A stretch of DNA of 64,000 nt from Membranipora membranacea (GCA_914767715.1 OU612074.1:8325501-8389500), one strand, 5' to 3'; counted from the stretch's first letter, positions 40,501-53,004 are shown. Notes: a model not told the origin generated them from the sequence alone. Numbers and translations: made by a program.

Positions 40501-41299
40501 CAGCGCCAACTTTAACGACGTCCACTTTCACACTAAAAAAACATGCCAAACGGCAGCAGTAAAAAATTAAATCTCTGTCGCAATCATACCTAACTCCGAC
40601 CAGTTCAAGCCCCCAAGGACCTTATTTGAAATCCAGAATATGGAGATCCTCGGATAACCTGGTGGCTAATTAAGCTGACTTTAAATTTTCAAAAATATAC
40701 CAAGGGTGGGTATCATGGTTTTTTTTCGCTCGGGTCAAAAAATAGATTTGCTTCCAACCTACCTCATAAGGAGGAGCAACTCCTGCTTGTCTCAAATCTG
40801 AAATCCGTTTGGCTCTGTGGGTCTCCGTTCTCCGTCAGCGCCAACTTTAACGACGTCCACTTTCACACTAAAAAAACATGCCAAACGGCAGCAGTAAAAA
40901 ATTAAATCTCTGTCGCAATCATACCTAACTCCGACCAGTTCAAGCCCCCAAGGACCTTATTTGAAATCCAGAATATGGAGATCCTCGGATAACCTGGTGG
41001 CTAATTAAGCTGACTTTAAATTTTCAAAAATATACCAAGGGTGGGTATCATGGTTTTTTTTCGCTCGGGTCAAAAAATAGATTTGATTCCAACCTACCTC
41101 ATAAGGAGGAGCAACTCCTGCTTGTCTCAAATCTGAAATCCGTTTGGCTCTGTGGGTCTCCGTTCTCCGTCAGCGCCAACTTTAACGACGTCCACTTTCA
41201 CACTAAAAAAACATGCCAAACGGCAGCAGTAAAAAATTAAATCTCTGTCGCAATCATACCTAACTCCGACCAGTTCAAGCCCCCAAGGACCTTATTTGA

Positions 41300-43740
41300 A
41301 ATCCAGAATATGGAGATCCTCGGATAAGCTGGTGGCTAATTAAGCTGACTTTAAATTTTCAAAAATATACCAAGGGTGGGTATCATGGTTTTTTTTCGCT
41401 CGGGTCAAAAAATAGATTTGCTTCCAACCTACCTCATAAGGAGCAGCAACTCCTGCTTGTCTCAAATCTGAAATCCGTTTGGCTCTGTGGGTCTCCGTTC
41501 TCCGTCAGCGCCAACTTTAACGACGTCCACTTTCACACTAAAAAAACATGCCAAACGGCAGCAGTAAAAAATTAAATCTCTGTCGCAATCATACCTAACT
41601 CCGACCAGTTCAAGCCCCCAAGGACCTTATTTGAAATCCAGAATATGGAGATCCTCGGATAACCTGGTGGCTAATTAAGCTGACTTTAAACTTTCAAAAA
41701 TATACCAAGGGTGGGTATCATGGTTTTTTTTCGCTCGGGTCAAAAATAGATTTGCTTCCAACCTACCTCATAAGGAGGAGCAACTCCTGCTTGTCTCAAA
41801 TCTGAAATCCGTTTGGCTCTGTGGGTCTCCGTTCTCCGTCAGCGCCAACTTTAACGACGTCCACTTTCACACTAAAAAAACATGCCAAACGGCAGCAGTA
41901 AAAAATTAAATCTCTGTCGCAATCATACCTAACTCCGACCAGTTCAAGCCCCCAAGGACCTTATTTGAAATCCAGAATATGGAGATCCTCGGATAACCTG
42001 GTGGCTAATTAAGCTGACTTTAAATTTTCAAAAATATACCAAGGGTGGGTATCATGGTTTTTTTTCGCTCGGGTCAAAAAATAGATTTGCTTCCAACCTA
42101 CCTCATAAGGAGGAGCAACTCCTGCTTGTCTCAAATCTGAAATCCGTTTGGCTCTGTGGGTCTCCGTTCTCCGTCAGCGCCAACTTTAACGACGTCCACT
42201 TTCACACTAAAAAAACATGCCAAACAGCAGCAGTAAAAAATTAAATCTCTGTCGCAATCATACCTAACTCCGACCAGGTCAAGCCCCCAAGGACCTTATT
42301 TGAAATCCAGAATATGGAGATCCTCGGATAACCTGGTGGCTAATTAAGCTGACTTTAAATTTTCAAAAATATACCAAGGGTTGGTATCATGGTTTTTTTT
42401 CGCTCGGGTCAAAAAATAGATTTGCTTCCAACCTACCTCATAAGGAGGAGCAACTCCTGCTTGTCTCAAATCTGAAATCCGTTTGGCTCTGTGGGTCTCC
42501 GTTCTCCGTCAGCGCCAACTTTAACGACGTCCACTTTCACACTAAAAAAACATGCCAAACGGCAGCAGTAAAAAATTAAATCTCTGTCGCAATCATACCT
42601 AACTCCGACCAGTTCAAGCCCCCAAGGACCTTATTTGAAATCCAGAATATGGAGATCCTCGGATAAGCTGGTGGCTAATTAAGCTGACTTTAAATTTTCA
42701 AAAATATACCAAGGGTGGGTATCATGGTTTTTTTTCGCTCGGGTCAAAAAATAGATTTGCTTCCAACCTACCTCATAAGGAGCAGCAACTCCTGCTTGTC
42801 TCAAATCTGAAATCCGTTTGGCTCTGTGGGTCTCCGTTCTCCGTCAGCGCCAACTTTAACGACGTCCACTTTCACACTAAAAAAACATGCCAAACGGCAG
42901 CAGTAAAAAATTAAATCTCTGTCGCAATCATACCTAACTCCGACCAGTTCAAGCCCCCAAGGACCTTATTTGAAATCCAGAATATGGAGATCCTCGGATA
43001 ACCTGGTGGCTAATTAAGCTGACTTTAAACTTTCAAAAATATACCAAGGGTGGGTATCATGGTTTTTTTTCGCTCGGGTCAAAAATAGATTTGCTTCCAA
43101 CCTACCTCATAAGGAGGAGCAACTCCTGCTTGTCTCAAATCTGAAATCCGTTTGGCTCTGTGGGTCTCCGTTCTCCGTCAGCGCCAACTTTAACGACGTC
43201 CACTTTCACACTAAAAAAACATGCCAAACGGCAGCAGTAAAAAATTAAATCTCTGTCGCAATCATACCTAACTCCGACCAGTTCAAGCCCCCAAGGACCT
43301 TATTTGAAATCCAGAATATGGAGATCCTCGGATAACCTGGTGGCTAATTAAGCTGACTTTAAATTTTCAAAAATATACCAAGGGTGGGTATCATGGTTTT
43401 TTTTTCGCTCGGGTCAAAAAATAGATTTGCTTCCAACCTACCTCATAAGGAGGAGCAACTCCTGCTTGTCTCAAATCTGAAATCCGTTTGGCTCTGTGGG
43501 TCTCCGTTCTCCGTCAGCGCCAACTTTAACGACGTCCACTTTCACACTAAAAAAACATGCCAAACAGCAGCAGTAAAAAATTAAATCTCTGTCGCAATCA
43601 TACCTAACTCCGACCAGGTCAAGCCCCCAAGGACCTTATTTGAAATCCAGAATATGGAGATCCTCGGATAACCTGGTGGCTAATTAAGCTGACTTTAAAT
43701 TTTCAAAAATATACCAAGGGTTGGTATCATGGTTTTTTTT
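41300..43740 (+). repeat. 4-monomer tandem duplication in the array
   Basis: An ordered set of variants occurs twice 1339-1340 bp apart: AGCAGCAACTCC (about 41443/42782), AAACTTTC (41691/43030), loss of one A in the A6 tract, CAAACAGCAG, GACCAGGTC (42271/43611) and GGGTTGGTATC. The second copy gained one T in a T tract, which explains the extra base in part of the shift. Confidence 0.85.
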
Positions 43741-44599
43741 CGCTCGGGTCAAAAAATAGATTTGCTTCCAACCTACCTCATAAGGAGGAGCAACTCCTGC
43801 TTGTCTCAAATCTGAAATCCGTTTGGCTCTGTGGGTCTCCGTTCTCCGTCAGCGCCAACTTTAGCGACGTCCACTTTCACACTAAAAAAACATGCCAAAC
43901 GGCAGCAGTAAAAAATTAAATCTCTGTCGCAATCATACCTAACTCCGACCAGTTCAAGCCCCCAAGGACCTTATTTGAAATCCAGAATATGGAGATCCTC
44001 GGATAAGCTGGTGGCTAATTAAGCTGACTTTCAATTTTCATAAATATACCAAGGGTGGGTATCATGGTTTTTTTTCGCTCGGGTCAAAAAATAGATTTGC
44101 TTCCAACCTACCTCATAAGGAGGAGCAACTCCTGCTTGTCTCAAATCTGAAATCCGTTTGGCTCCGTGGGTCTCCGTTCTCCGTCAGCGCCAACTTTAAC
44201 GACGTCCACTTTCACACTAAAAAAACATGCCAAACGGCAGCAGTAAAAAATTAAATCTCTGTCGCAATCATACCTAACTCCGACCAGTTCAAGCCCCCAA
44301 GGACCTTATTTGAAATCCAGAATATGGAGATCCTCGGATAACCTGGTGGCTAATTAAGCTGACTTTAAATTTTCAAAAATATACCAAGGGTGGGTATCAT
44401 GGCTTTTTTTCGCTCGGGTCAAAAAATAGATTTGCTTCCAACCTACCTCATAAGGAGGAGCAACTCCTGCTTGTCTCAAATCTGAAATCCGTTTGGCTCT
44501 GTGGGTCTCCGTTCTCCGTCAGCGCCAACTTTAACGACGTCCACTTTCACACTAAAAAAACATGCCAAACGGCAGCAGTAAAAAATTAAATCTCTGTCG

Positions 44600-46000
44600 C
44601 AATCATACCTAACTCCGACCAGTTCAAGCCCCCAAGGACCTTATTTGAAATCCAGAATATGGAGATCCTCGGATAAGCTGGTGGCTAATTAAGCTGACTT
44701 TAAATTCTCAAAAATATACCAAGGGTGGGTATCATGGTTTTTTTTCGCTCGGGTCAAAAAATAGATTTGCTTCCAACCTACCTCATAAGGAGGAGCAACT
44801 CCTGCTTGTCTCAAATCTGAAATCCGTTTGGCTCTGTGGGTCTCCGTTCTCCGTCAGCGCCAACTTTAACGACGTCCACTTTCACACTAAAAACACATGC
44901 CAAACGGCAGCAGTAAAAAATTAAATCTCTGTCGCAATCATACCTAACTCCGACCAGTTCAAGCCCCCAAGGACCTTATTTGAAATCCAGAATATGGAGA
45001 TCCTCGGATAACCTGGTGGCTAATTAAGCTGACTTTAAATTTTCAAAAATATACCAAGGGTGGGTATCATGGTATTTTTTCGCTCGGGTCAAAAAATAGA
45101 TTTGCTTCCAACCTACCTCATAAGGAGGAGCAACTCCTGCTTGTCTCAAATCTGAAATCCGTTTGGCTCTGTGGGTCTCCGTTCTCCGTCAGCGCCAACT
45201 TTAACGACGTCCACTTTCACACTAAAAAAACATGCCAAACGGCAGCAGTAAAAAATTAAATCTCTGTCGCAATCATACCTAACTCCGACCAGTTCAAGCC
45301 CCCAAGGACCTTATTTGAAATCCAGAATATGGAGATCCTCGGATAACCTGGTGGCTAATTAAGCTGACTTTAAATTTTCAAAAATATACCAAGGGTGGGT
45401 ATCATGGTTTTTTTTCGCTCGGGTCAAAAAATAGATTTGCTTCCAACCTACCTCATAAGGAGGAGCAACTCCTGCTTGTCTCAAATCTGAAATCCGTTTG
45501 GCTCTGTGGGTCTCCGTTCTCCGTCAGCGCCAACTTTAACGACGTCCACTTTCACACTAAAAACACATGCCAAACGGCAGCAGTAAAAAATTAAATCTCT
45601 GTCGCAATCATACCTAACTCCGACCAGTTCAAGCCCCCAAGGACCTTATTTGAAATCCAGAATATGGAGATCCTCGGATAACCTGGTGGCTAATTAAGCT
45701 GACTTTAAATTTTCAAAAATATACCAAGGGTGGGTATCATGGTATTTTTTCGCTCGGGTCAAAAAATAGATTTGCTTCCAACCTACCTCATAAGGAGGAG
45801 CAACTCCTGCTTGTCTCAAATCTGAAATCCGTTTGGCTCTGTGGGTCTCCGTTCTCCGTCAGCGCCAACTTTAACGACGTCCACTTTCACACTAAAAAAA
45901 CATGCCAAACGGCAGCAGTAAAAAATTAAATCTCTGTCGCAATCATACCTAACTCCGACCAGTTCAAGCCCCCAAGGACCTTATTTGAAATCCAGAATAT
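44600..46000 (+). repeat. Two-monomer (670-bp) repeat in the array
   Basis: Two neighbouring variants, AAAAACACATG and ATGGTATTTTTTCG, occur together near 44890/45073 and again near 45560/45743, exactly 670 bp apart. A dimer has been duplicated in tandem. The AAGAAATAG plus ACGTTCAC monomer type is likewise copied at about 38.4, 46.4 and 47.4 kb. Confidence 0.8.
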
Positions 46001-47879
46001 GGAGATCCTCGGATAACCTGGTGGCTAATTAAGCTGACTTTAAATTTTCAAAAATATACCAAGGGTGGGTATCATGGTTTTTTTTCGCTCGGGTCAAAAA
46101 ATAGATTTGCTTCCAACCTACCTCATAAGGAGGAGCAACTCCTGCTTGTCTCAAATCTGAAATCCGTTTGGCTCTGTGGGTCTCCGTTCTCCGTCAGCGC
46201 CAACTTTAACGACGTCCACTTTCACACTAAAAAAACATGCCAAACGGCAGCAGTAAAAAATTAAATCTCTGTCGCAATCATACCTAACTCCGACCAGTTC
46301 AAGCCCCCAAGGACCTTATTTGAAATCCAGAATATGGAGATCCTCGGATAAGCTGGTGGCTAATTAAGCTGACTTTAAATTTTCAAAAATATACCAAGGG
46401 TGGGTATCATGGTTTTTTTTCGCTCGGGTCAAGAAATAGATTTGCTTCCAACCTACCTCATAAGGAGGAGCAACTCCTGCTTGTCTCAAATCTGAAATCC
46501 GTTTGGCTCTGTGGGTCTCCGTTCTCCGTCAGCGCCAACTTTAACGACGTTCACTTTCACACTAAAAAAACATGCCAAACGGCAGCAGTAAAAAATTAAA
46601 TCTCTGTCGCAATCATACCTAACTCCGACCAGTTCAAGCCCCCAAGGACCTTATTTGAAATCCAGAATATGGAGATCCTCGGATAACCTGGTGGCTAATT
46701 AAGCTGACTTTAAATTTTCAAAAATATACCAAGGGTGGGTATCATGGTTTTTTTTCGCTCGGGTCAAAAAATAGATTTGCTTCCAACCTACCTCATAAGG
46801 AGGAGCAACTCCTGCTTGTCTCAAATCTGAAATCCGTTTGGCTCTGTGGGTCTCCGTTCTCCGTCAGCGCCAACTTTAACGACGTCCACTTTCACACTAA
46901 AAAAACATGCAAAACGGCAGCAGTAAAAAATTAAATCTCTGTCGCAATCATACCTAACTCCGACCAGTTCAAGCCCCCAAGGACCTTATTTGAAATCCAG
47001 AATATGGAGATCCTCGGATAAGCTGGTGGCTAATTAAGCTGACTTTAAATTTTCAAAAATATACCAAGGGTGGGTATCATGGTTTTTTTTTCGCTCGGGT
47101 CAAAAAATAGATTTGCTTCCAACCTACCTCATAAGGAGGAGCAACTCCTGCTTGTCTCAAATCTGAAATCCGTTTGGCTCTGTGGGTCTCCGTTCTCCGT
47201 CAGCGCCAACTTTAACGACGTCCACTTTCACACTAAAAAAACATGCCAAACGGCAGCAGTAAAAAATTAAATCTCTGTCGCAATCATACCTAACTCCGAC
47301 CAGTTCAAGCCCCCAAGGACCTTATTTGAAATCCAGAATATGGAGATCCTCGGATAAGCTGGTGGCTAATTAAGCTGACTTTAAATTTTCAAAAATATAC
47401 CAAGGGTGGGTATCATGGTTTTTTTTCGCTCGGGTCAAGAAATAGATTTGCTTCCAACCTACCTCATAAGGAGGAGCAACTCCTGCTTGTCTCAAATCTG
47501 AAATCCGTTTGGCTCTGTGGGTCTCCGTTCTCCGTCAGCGCCAACTTTAACGACGTTCACTTTCACACTAAAAAAACATGCCAAACGGCAGCAGTAAAAA
47601 ATTAAATCTCTGTCGCAATCATACCTAACTCCGACCAGTTCAAGCCCCCAAGGACCTTATTTGAAATCCAGAATATGGAGATCCTCGGATAACCTGGTGG
47701 CTAATTAAGCTGACTTTAAATTTTCAAAAATATACCAAGGGTGGGTATCATGGTTTTTTTTCGCTCGGGTCAAAAAATAGATTTGCTTCCAACCTACCTC
47801 ATAAGGAGGAGCAACTCCTGCTTGTCTCAAATCTGAAATCCGTTTGGCTCTGTGGGTCTCCGTTCTCCGTCAGCGCCAA

Positions 47880-48716
47880 CTTTAACGAGGTCCACTTTCA
47901 CACTAAAAAAACATGCCAAACGGCAGCAGTAAAAAATTAAATCTCTGTCGCAATCATACCTAACTCCGACCAGTTCAAGCCCCCAATGACCTTATTTAAA
48001 ATCCAGAATATGGAGATCCTCGGATAACCTGGTGGCTAATTAAGCTGACTTTAAATTTTCAAAAATATACCAAGGGTGGGTATCATGGTTTTTTTTCGCT
48101 CCGGTCAAAAAATAGATTTGCTTCCAACCTACTTCATAAGGAGCAGCAACTCCTGTTTGTCTCAAATCTGAAGTCCGTTTGGCTCTGTGGGTCTCCGTTC
48201 TCCGTCAGCGCCAACTTTAACGAGGTCCACTTTCACACTAAAAAAACATGCCAAACGGCAGCAGTAAAAAATTAAATCTCTGTCGCAATCATACCTAACT
48301 CCGACCAGTTCAAGCCCCCAATGACCTTATTTAAAATCCAGAATATGGAGATCCTCGGATAACCTGGTGGCTAATTAAGCTGACTTTAAATTTTCAAAAA
48401 TATACCAAGGGTGGGTATCATGGTTTTTTTTCGCTCCGGTCAAAAAATAGATTTGCTTCCAACCTACTTCATAAGGAGCAGCAACTCCTGTTTGTCTCAA
48501 ATCTGAAGTCCGTTTGGCTCTGTGGGTCTCCGTTCTCCGTCAGCGCCAACTTTAACGAGGTCCACTTTCACACTAAAAAAACATGCCAAACGGCAGCAGT
48601 AAAAAATTAAATCTCTGTCGCAATCATACCTAACTCCGACCAGTTCAAGCCCCCAATGACCTTATTTAAAATCCAGAATATGGAGATCCTCGGATAACCT
48701 GGTGGCTAATTAAGCT
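47880..48716 (+). repeat. Diverged edge monomers and array end
   Basis: The last monomers share changes not seen as a set elsewhere: ACGAGGTCC, CCAATGACC, TTTAAAATCC, CGCTCCGGTC, ACTTCATAAGGAGCAGC, CTGTTTGTC and GAAGTCC. The set appears twice in a row at exactly 335-bp spacing (for example ACTTCATAAGG near 48131 and 48466), so even the edge type was locally duplicated. Homology stops inside a monomer at TTAAGCT (48716), after 111 bp of the last copy, and unique sequence follows at once. Confidence 0.9.
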
Positions 48717-49035
48717 CAAATCACACTCACCCCCTTTCAATGAGCTTCTCACTGCCCTTGTCATGGTTCAACATGTGCCTATAATACTTTGTGTCTTTGA
48801 CTCCGCCTCTCTGTTTGCAGCCTCAATAACACAATTTTTTCTATGCTATTAGTATATATAGTGTGGAATCAATTTCTTTGGAGGAGTGCAACATTTCTCT
48901 TATTGGTGAGTTTTATAGAATTGATATCTTGATTGGTTGTCTTAATTTAAAGGCATTTACCACGAATCATCTCATGCTTACTGGCTATGACATTCAATAC
49001 TGTAGAGCTAATAACATAAGCATTGGTCAGTGAAG

Positions 49036-49060
49036 CAATGAACTAAACCTTAGTTCATTG
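49036..49060. repeat. Perfect 11-bp inverted repeat (hairpin)
   Basis: CAATGAACTAA and its exact reverse complement TTAGTTCATTG are separated by three bases (ACC). I see no link to a gene or a T-run terminator. Confidence 0.8.
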
Positions 49061-49865
49061 AGTGAAGTAAGGTACATGCAATTTCTCTCTCATGGTTTTC
49101 AAGCTTTGCAGTCAGGTTATCTTCATAATGATTTCTCTTACTGACACTTTTTCACCATAATTACTCAAGGTAGGTACGTAACTATTCAAGCTTTTAGTTT
49201 GTTGATATTAACTGCAATTATTATCACTCTTAGGAAGATTGTAACCCACTTATCAAAACTCTATCTCCAGTTTTTCCTCTTCCTCAAATTCAAAGGCATT
49301 GGTGCTCATTTGTGGGAAGAGATGTACACAGCTGACGTTGGTTGGGTCTAGCTAGCTTGATCATGATTGGAAGCGGTTTGTCATGTTCTCCCAAAAATGA
49401 TGGGTTTGTGTCCTCAATATTGGCTACTCACTACTTGGGTTAGTGCACTCATACCCTATGGCACAATCCAATCCTTCATTGCCACCATTTGCAACACAGC
49501 GTCTGCTGTAGGGTTCTCAAACTTTTATGGGCAGTGTTTTTTTAGCTCTCTCTTCATGTCTAAGTTTCTTTTTATGTTGTCATATCTATCTCCATGAGTC
49601 ATTCAGTAGACGAGTGACTCGGAAATTGATACACCAATGGGCGCTGATGTCTGGAACAAGTAACCTTACAAAGCTTATAACAGTGGGAGTTGACATTGCA
49701 TCTCAAGGGGCACCAACCACCTTGCAGTGAATAGAAAGCCTCCTTACTTATATCTCATGATCATAACAAATAATGGGTTGATGGTGCTCCGCAAGCAAGC
49801 CCGCAAATATTATTACTGTCATTTAAGTGTAGAGAGTTATACTCTCCTAAGTACAGGAACTGGCA

Positions 49866-50034
49866 CTCATAGTACTCATCCTGCGCCCTTTACTCTGCGC
49901 AAGCCGCTCATCCGACTCCTCTTTATATCAAAGATGCAGAGGAGGAGATTCTTACTGCATGTGGAGTGTGTAAACTCACAGTGGACCGCGGTTTTTTTAA
50001 GTCCTGTTCCACAAGGACTGGCTAGGATGAATAG
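49866..50034 (+). repeat. Dispersed repeat, copy 1 (partner in reverse at 56757-56900)
   Basis: This stretch matches the reverse complement of 56757-56900. The best conserved parts are the GTAAAC...CACAGTGGAC block and the GTTCC.CAAGGAC block near its right end, with weaker matches around AGTAC.CATCC and GCAGAGG.GG on the left. The translated frames of both copies share NSQWTAVFLSPVPQG versus NTQWTSSIFSPVPQG, but neither lies in a long gene. It is probably part of an uncharacterised interspersed element. Confidence 0.6.
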
Positions 50035-51148
50035 TGAGTCAGTACCAAAGACTGCCAGCGTAGGAACTTTGAGCTGGGCCTGATAGTTCACAAGCCCCTA
50101 ACTACCCTTAACTAGTAGACAAATCCTTACTCCCAACAACTCGCTTGTCGTGAGGGATACGCAACATAATTGACATAAAGCTTCGATAGGAAGTCACTGG
50201 CTACAAATTGTCACTTGTACTAACTGTGAACTTACTCTATAGCCTGTATGCTATATGCGCTGACAGTGCTTACTTTAAGAATATTCATCCATGATACATG
50301 TAAGATTACCAAGCGTTTTATTATTTTGTATGTGAGAAAATATCAAGCTGCTTGCGCTGCTTACTTTATGTGGCTTGTCATAACTGTCTGCACAAAACTA
50401 TTTATATCATGTTTATCTTACCCTGCTTTTGCACCAAATGGTAACGATAGCCTTTCTTTGTTCAAGGCAGTAGCTTCCAGCAAAACATTGAGATACTTCA
50501 GGTCAGATTAACACAATTACATTTTAAAATGGTCGGGTTTTTTAATCCTCTTGTCTCTACGTAGGATGAAACTTCTTGCCATCGGCGCTGCTCAATCTAT
50601 GAAGCTTCCGAGCTTTATGCAAGTTGAAATTTAAATAACAACGAGGTATCTTTGAAAGCCAAGCATTCTTTGAAAGCTTTTTGATGAGTTCTGTTCACGA
50701 TTGGGCAAACAAGATAACTCCTCACATATATGGACATGCGCGAACACATAATAGAACTATTTAGGGCCAGTCTAAAATGCAAAACATAATTTTTCTCAAA
50801 TGAAGTTTCCTTATCAAAGCCGATTCCTGTAATTATAAAAAATGGATCATTTTCACGAGCTCAGATTAATTATGAATCGCGTTCATGGCATAATATATTA
50901 TTGGCAGCATACAAAAGAGAGCTTCCATACAGAAGGGCACCGCTTTCTCAAATCTCTACACTGTTCAAGCCCGTAATTCTAGGAGAGGCAGAGAGACACT
51001 GCCTCCCTAGATAGCTAGATACAGTGGCCTAAAAACACTATAATTGTATAATCCATGTCGGAATCAGCTTCTCTGGGATTACCATTTGCTAATTATATAA
51101 TAGGAAGTAGCTTACAAAACCTTTCCCAGTGATGATTCAGACTTGCCT

Positions 51149-51178
51149 CCCCTACCATTTTTTCTAAACTACGGCCCT
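51149..51178 (+). repeat. 30-bp motif, copy 1
   Basis: A 30-bp stretch beginning CCCCTACCAT and ending CTAAACTACGGCCCT is repeated at 52109-52138 with two mismatches. It is probably a fragment of an interspersed repeat. Confidence 0.6.
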
Positions 51179-51180
51179 TC

Positions 51181-51220
51181 TGTTCTATACTGTTTTATAC
51201 TGTTTTATACTGTTCTATAC
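51181..51220 (+). repeat. Four tandem 10-bp units
   Basis: Four copies of TGTTYTATAC in tandem, the middle two identical and the outer two identical. Confidence 0.9.
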
Positions 51221-51538
51221 TTATCTATGATGGTGTCAGTTCCATACAATGCTGCATGATGCCTAGGGACAAGGGATTAACCCTACAAACTTACAGCTCA
51301 CATTAGTTTAGGCTATCCAATATTGGGAGGTTTGCTTGTATCGGAGTTTCATTATGAACCAACCCAATGAGTTGTCTCACACTCCTTGACCACACTATCA
51401 TGTGGTTGATAATGAAACGCCAATACCAGCCACCCAATAAAAATTGAGCACAAGTTCCAGAAACTCAGTTTAGCCTGTCTTTATAAGCTTTGTTCGTTAG
51501 GTAGGGAGGGGGACATCTGCACAACAAAGCTAAACCCC

Positions 51539-51784
51539 ATGTCTAAACTATCTTTATCTTCAGGTCTGATACCATCAAAGAATGATATCCTTGGCCATTT
51601 TATGTACGGAGATCTCTCATGCAGCTCTCTGGTACACACTCCAAGTCGACTAGCCAATCTGAAAAAGTATAACAACTTCAGACCGGATGATCTCGCTCTA
51701 CTCACTTATGGTGACTGGTTAGTATCACACTGCCGCTGCAATATTGTACCCATTGTGTATAGATTAATCTCCCCTGCAAATTAA
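51539..51784 (+). pseudogene. Sulfotransferase fragment, first exon
   Basis: An ATG at 51539 opens a frame that runs to TAA at 51782. Residues about 33-54 (R-L-A-N-L-K-K-Y then FRPDDLALLTY) match the sulfotransferase N-terminus just before the PAPS-binding loop. A donor GTTAGT at 51718 allows an exon ending at 51717, whose two spare bases join the next exon in frame. If instead read through, the frame gives a sequence ending IVPIVYRLIS, which loosely resembles the family's helix after PKSGTTW but without the loop residues. Either way the loop is missing. Confidence 0.55.
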
Positions 51785-52038
51785 ATTTTTCTTTGCACCT
51801 ATGTGTGAAATGAACCTTCAATGTAATTTGATAATTCTGGTCATTCCGTTGAGCACAGCATGCTATAATCCATAATCATCCAAATGATACTTAAATACCA
51901 TAACCTTTACTACCTTTCGAGCCTAGCTTGCCAACTCCTACCTTGTACAGGAGTGCGCTAAATAGATGTGATAATCCTTATTACAGTAAGCATATTCGTA
52001 TTTGCCCCGAAAAGGGGCCTTGAAAAGCAACAAAGTTC

Positions 52039-52063
52039 ATATATTATATATATTATATATATA
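52039..52063. repeat. AT dinucleotide-rich microsatellite
   Basis: Imperfect (TA)n run followed by a short inverted CACC...GGTG segment. Confidence 0.8.
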
Positions 52064-52108
52064 ACACCCCACCTGGTGTTGCCTTGCACCCTCCTGGAAC
52101 TTTGTCTC

Positions 52109-52138
52109 CCCCTACCATCGTTTCTAAACTACGGCCCT
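52109..52138 (+). repeat. 30-bp motif, copy 2
   Basis: Same motif as 51149-51178, two mismatches, same orientation, about 960 bp away. Confidence 0.6.
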
Positions 52139-52573
52139 GGGTAATACCATATTTCGGCAGTAATTCTCATTCTGCGCATGCTCAGCTCTGGGCATGAGCT
52201 GATCTCTGCAAAATTGAGTCTCGGAATTCCGAAGCCATCTGATTGGCTACCTGCTCTGGTGACATACTCCCCAAAGCGTGCGGATTTCATTTTAATAGTT
52301 ATCCTCTCTTGTCATTATTAGCTGAGTATGATTGACAGTTTATACAGAGGATATCCCATTTCTCCTTTCCAAAGTTGCAATCAGAACCCAAACTAAACTC
52401 ATTGTTCTTGCACATGCGCAAATTCAAGTCACGCATGATGCATACTTAGCCTTACGACACCTGCTTTGTGGTAATGATAGCCTAGTTTATCAGTGATCTA
52501 CATGCCCAGTCAGATCACGAGAGTCAGTATGAGTAATTCTACAATTTTTGTAACCCAATTTATGCCTCAGGGG

Positions 52574-52668
52574 TAAAATACAGCGTGGCTATTTGTGGAT
52601 ATATGCCATCAGTATAAAAATTTGTGTCAGGATCTAAATAAAGCTATCAATCTGGCAGCTTTTACATA
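52574..52668 (+). repeat. Diverged dispersed repeat, copy 1
   Basis: Aligns with 55261-55355 through GTAAARTACA, CTATTTG.GGA, CATCAGTAT, GGATCTA and AATCTGGCAG..TTT. Both copies are in introns of the sulfotransferase pseudogene and in the same orientation. Confidence 0.6.
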
Positions 52669-52881
52669 ATTCATTGATTGATATTACTGTAACAATCTTC
52701 AAAAACTCAGAAAGCTGCTTGACAAAAGTTTACAAGGAACGGCTATAATAGATTTTTAACTTGTGGACCAATCAAAGATGAGAAATGTGACCATACATGA
52801 ATAGCCTTACGCATGATCAGGGTCCGATATGCTCCCCTCATCCATAAAATATATATCAGTGATGTTACTATTTCCTGACAG

Positions 52882-53004
52882 GGACTCACCTGACGATGGG
52901 AGTGATACTGTCTATCTACGCAATCAAAGGCTTAGCAAAAGTAAACTCAATGGACAATGTGATCTTGCTGGAAATGAGGCCCGCAATGATGATCTTTTTC
53001 AAAG
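52882..53004 (+). pseudogene. Sulfotransferase fragment, second exon candidate
   Basis: An acceptor CAG at 52879-52881 and a donor GTAATA at 53005 bound 123 bp of open frame (DSPDDGSDTVYLRNQR and onward). Phases agree with both neighbours: TG|G gives Trp upstream and AG|G gives Arg downstream. The peptide itself has no diagnostic motif; it sits where the family has a variable region. Confidence 0.5.

Larger units (their letters stand above)
1..48716 (+). repeat. 335-bp tandem satellite array (about 145 monomers)
   Basis: A head-to-tail array in one orientation fills the first three quarters of the window. If a monomer is taken to begin at ATTAAATCTCTG, one starts at 1, the next at 335, and the last partial one at 48606. 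The 48605 bp between give about 145 complete monomers averaging 335.2 bp. Lengths are 335 (T8 tract), 336 (T9 tract) or 334 (one base lost, for example A5 instead of A6 or one C lost after TTCAAG). Most monomers differ from the consensus at only zero to a few positions. No foreign insertion interrupts the array. This is classical satellite organisation kept uniform by unequal exchange or gene conversion. A centromeric or heterochromatic location is inference only. Confidence 0.98.
48717..51538. other. Unique DNA between satellite and pseudogene; no gene recognised
   Basis: AT-rich single-copy-looking sequence with no convincing gene. A TATA-like GTATATATAG lies near 48852 without a supported transcript. 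Open frames at 49367-49597, 49727-50083 and 50248-50511 on the + strand match nothing I know and show no splice logic. Items found here are the hairpin at 49036-49060, one member of an inverted repeat pair (49866-50034), and short repeats near 51149 and 51181. Confidence 0.6.

Noticed and set aside
7843-47270. Dozens of 60-76-codon open frames in the array, as a possible family of small proteins
   Set aside because: Most begin at GTG. They exist only in T9 monomers or a few with chance mutations; in the common T8 monomers the frame ends after about 28 codons. No splice, Kozak or family signal is seen and differences look random. They are the satellite unit read in one frame.
1-48716. CRISPR array or phage/bacterial repeat system
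   Set aside because: The whole 335-bp unit is repeated with no unique spacers, and the flanking gene has spliceosomal introns.
1-48716. CENP-B box in the monomer (TTTCGCTCGGGT near the T tract)
   Set aside because: TTCG and CGGG are only two bases apart, whereas the CENP-B box needs a longer fixed spacing with an A between them.
1-48716. rDNA, 5S, histone or snRNA gene cluster
   Set aside because: No recognisable RNA gene or histone frame occurs in the 335-bp unit on either strand.
49367-50511. Three + strand open frames near the array as genes
   Set aside because: Short, with no motif and no splice structure. One of them overlaps a dispersed repeat.
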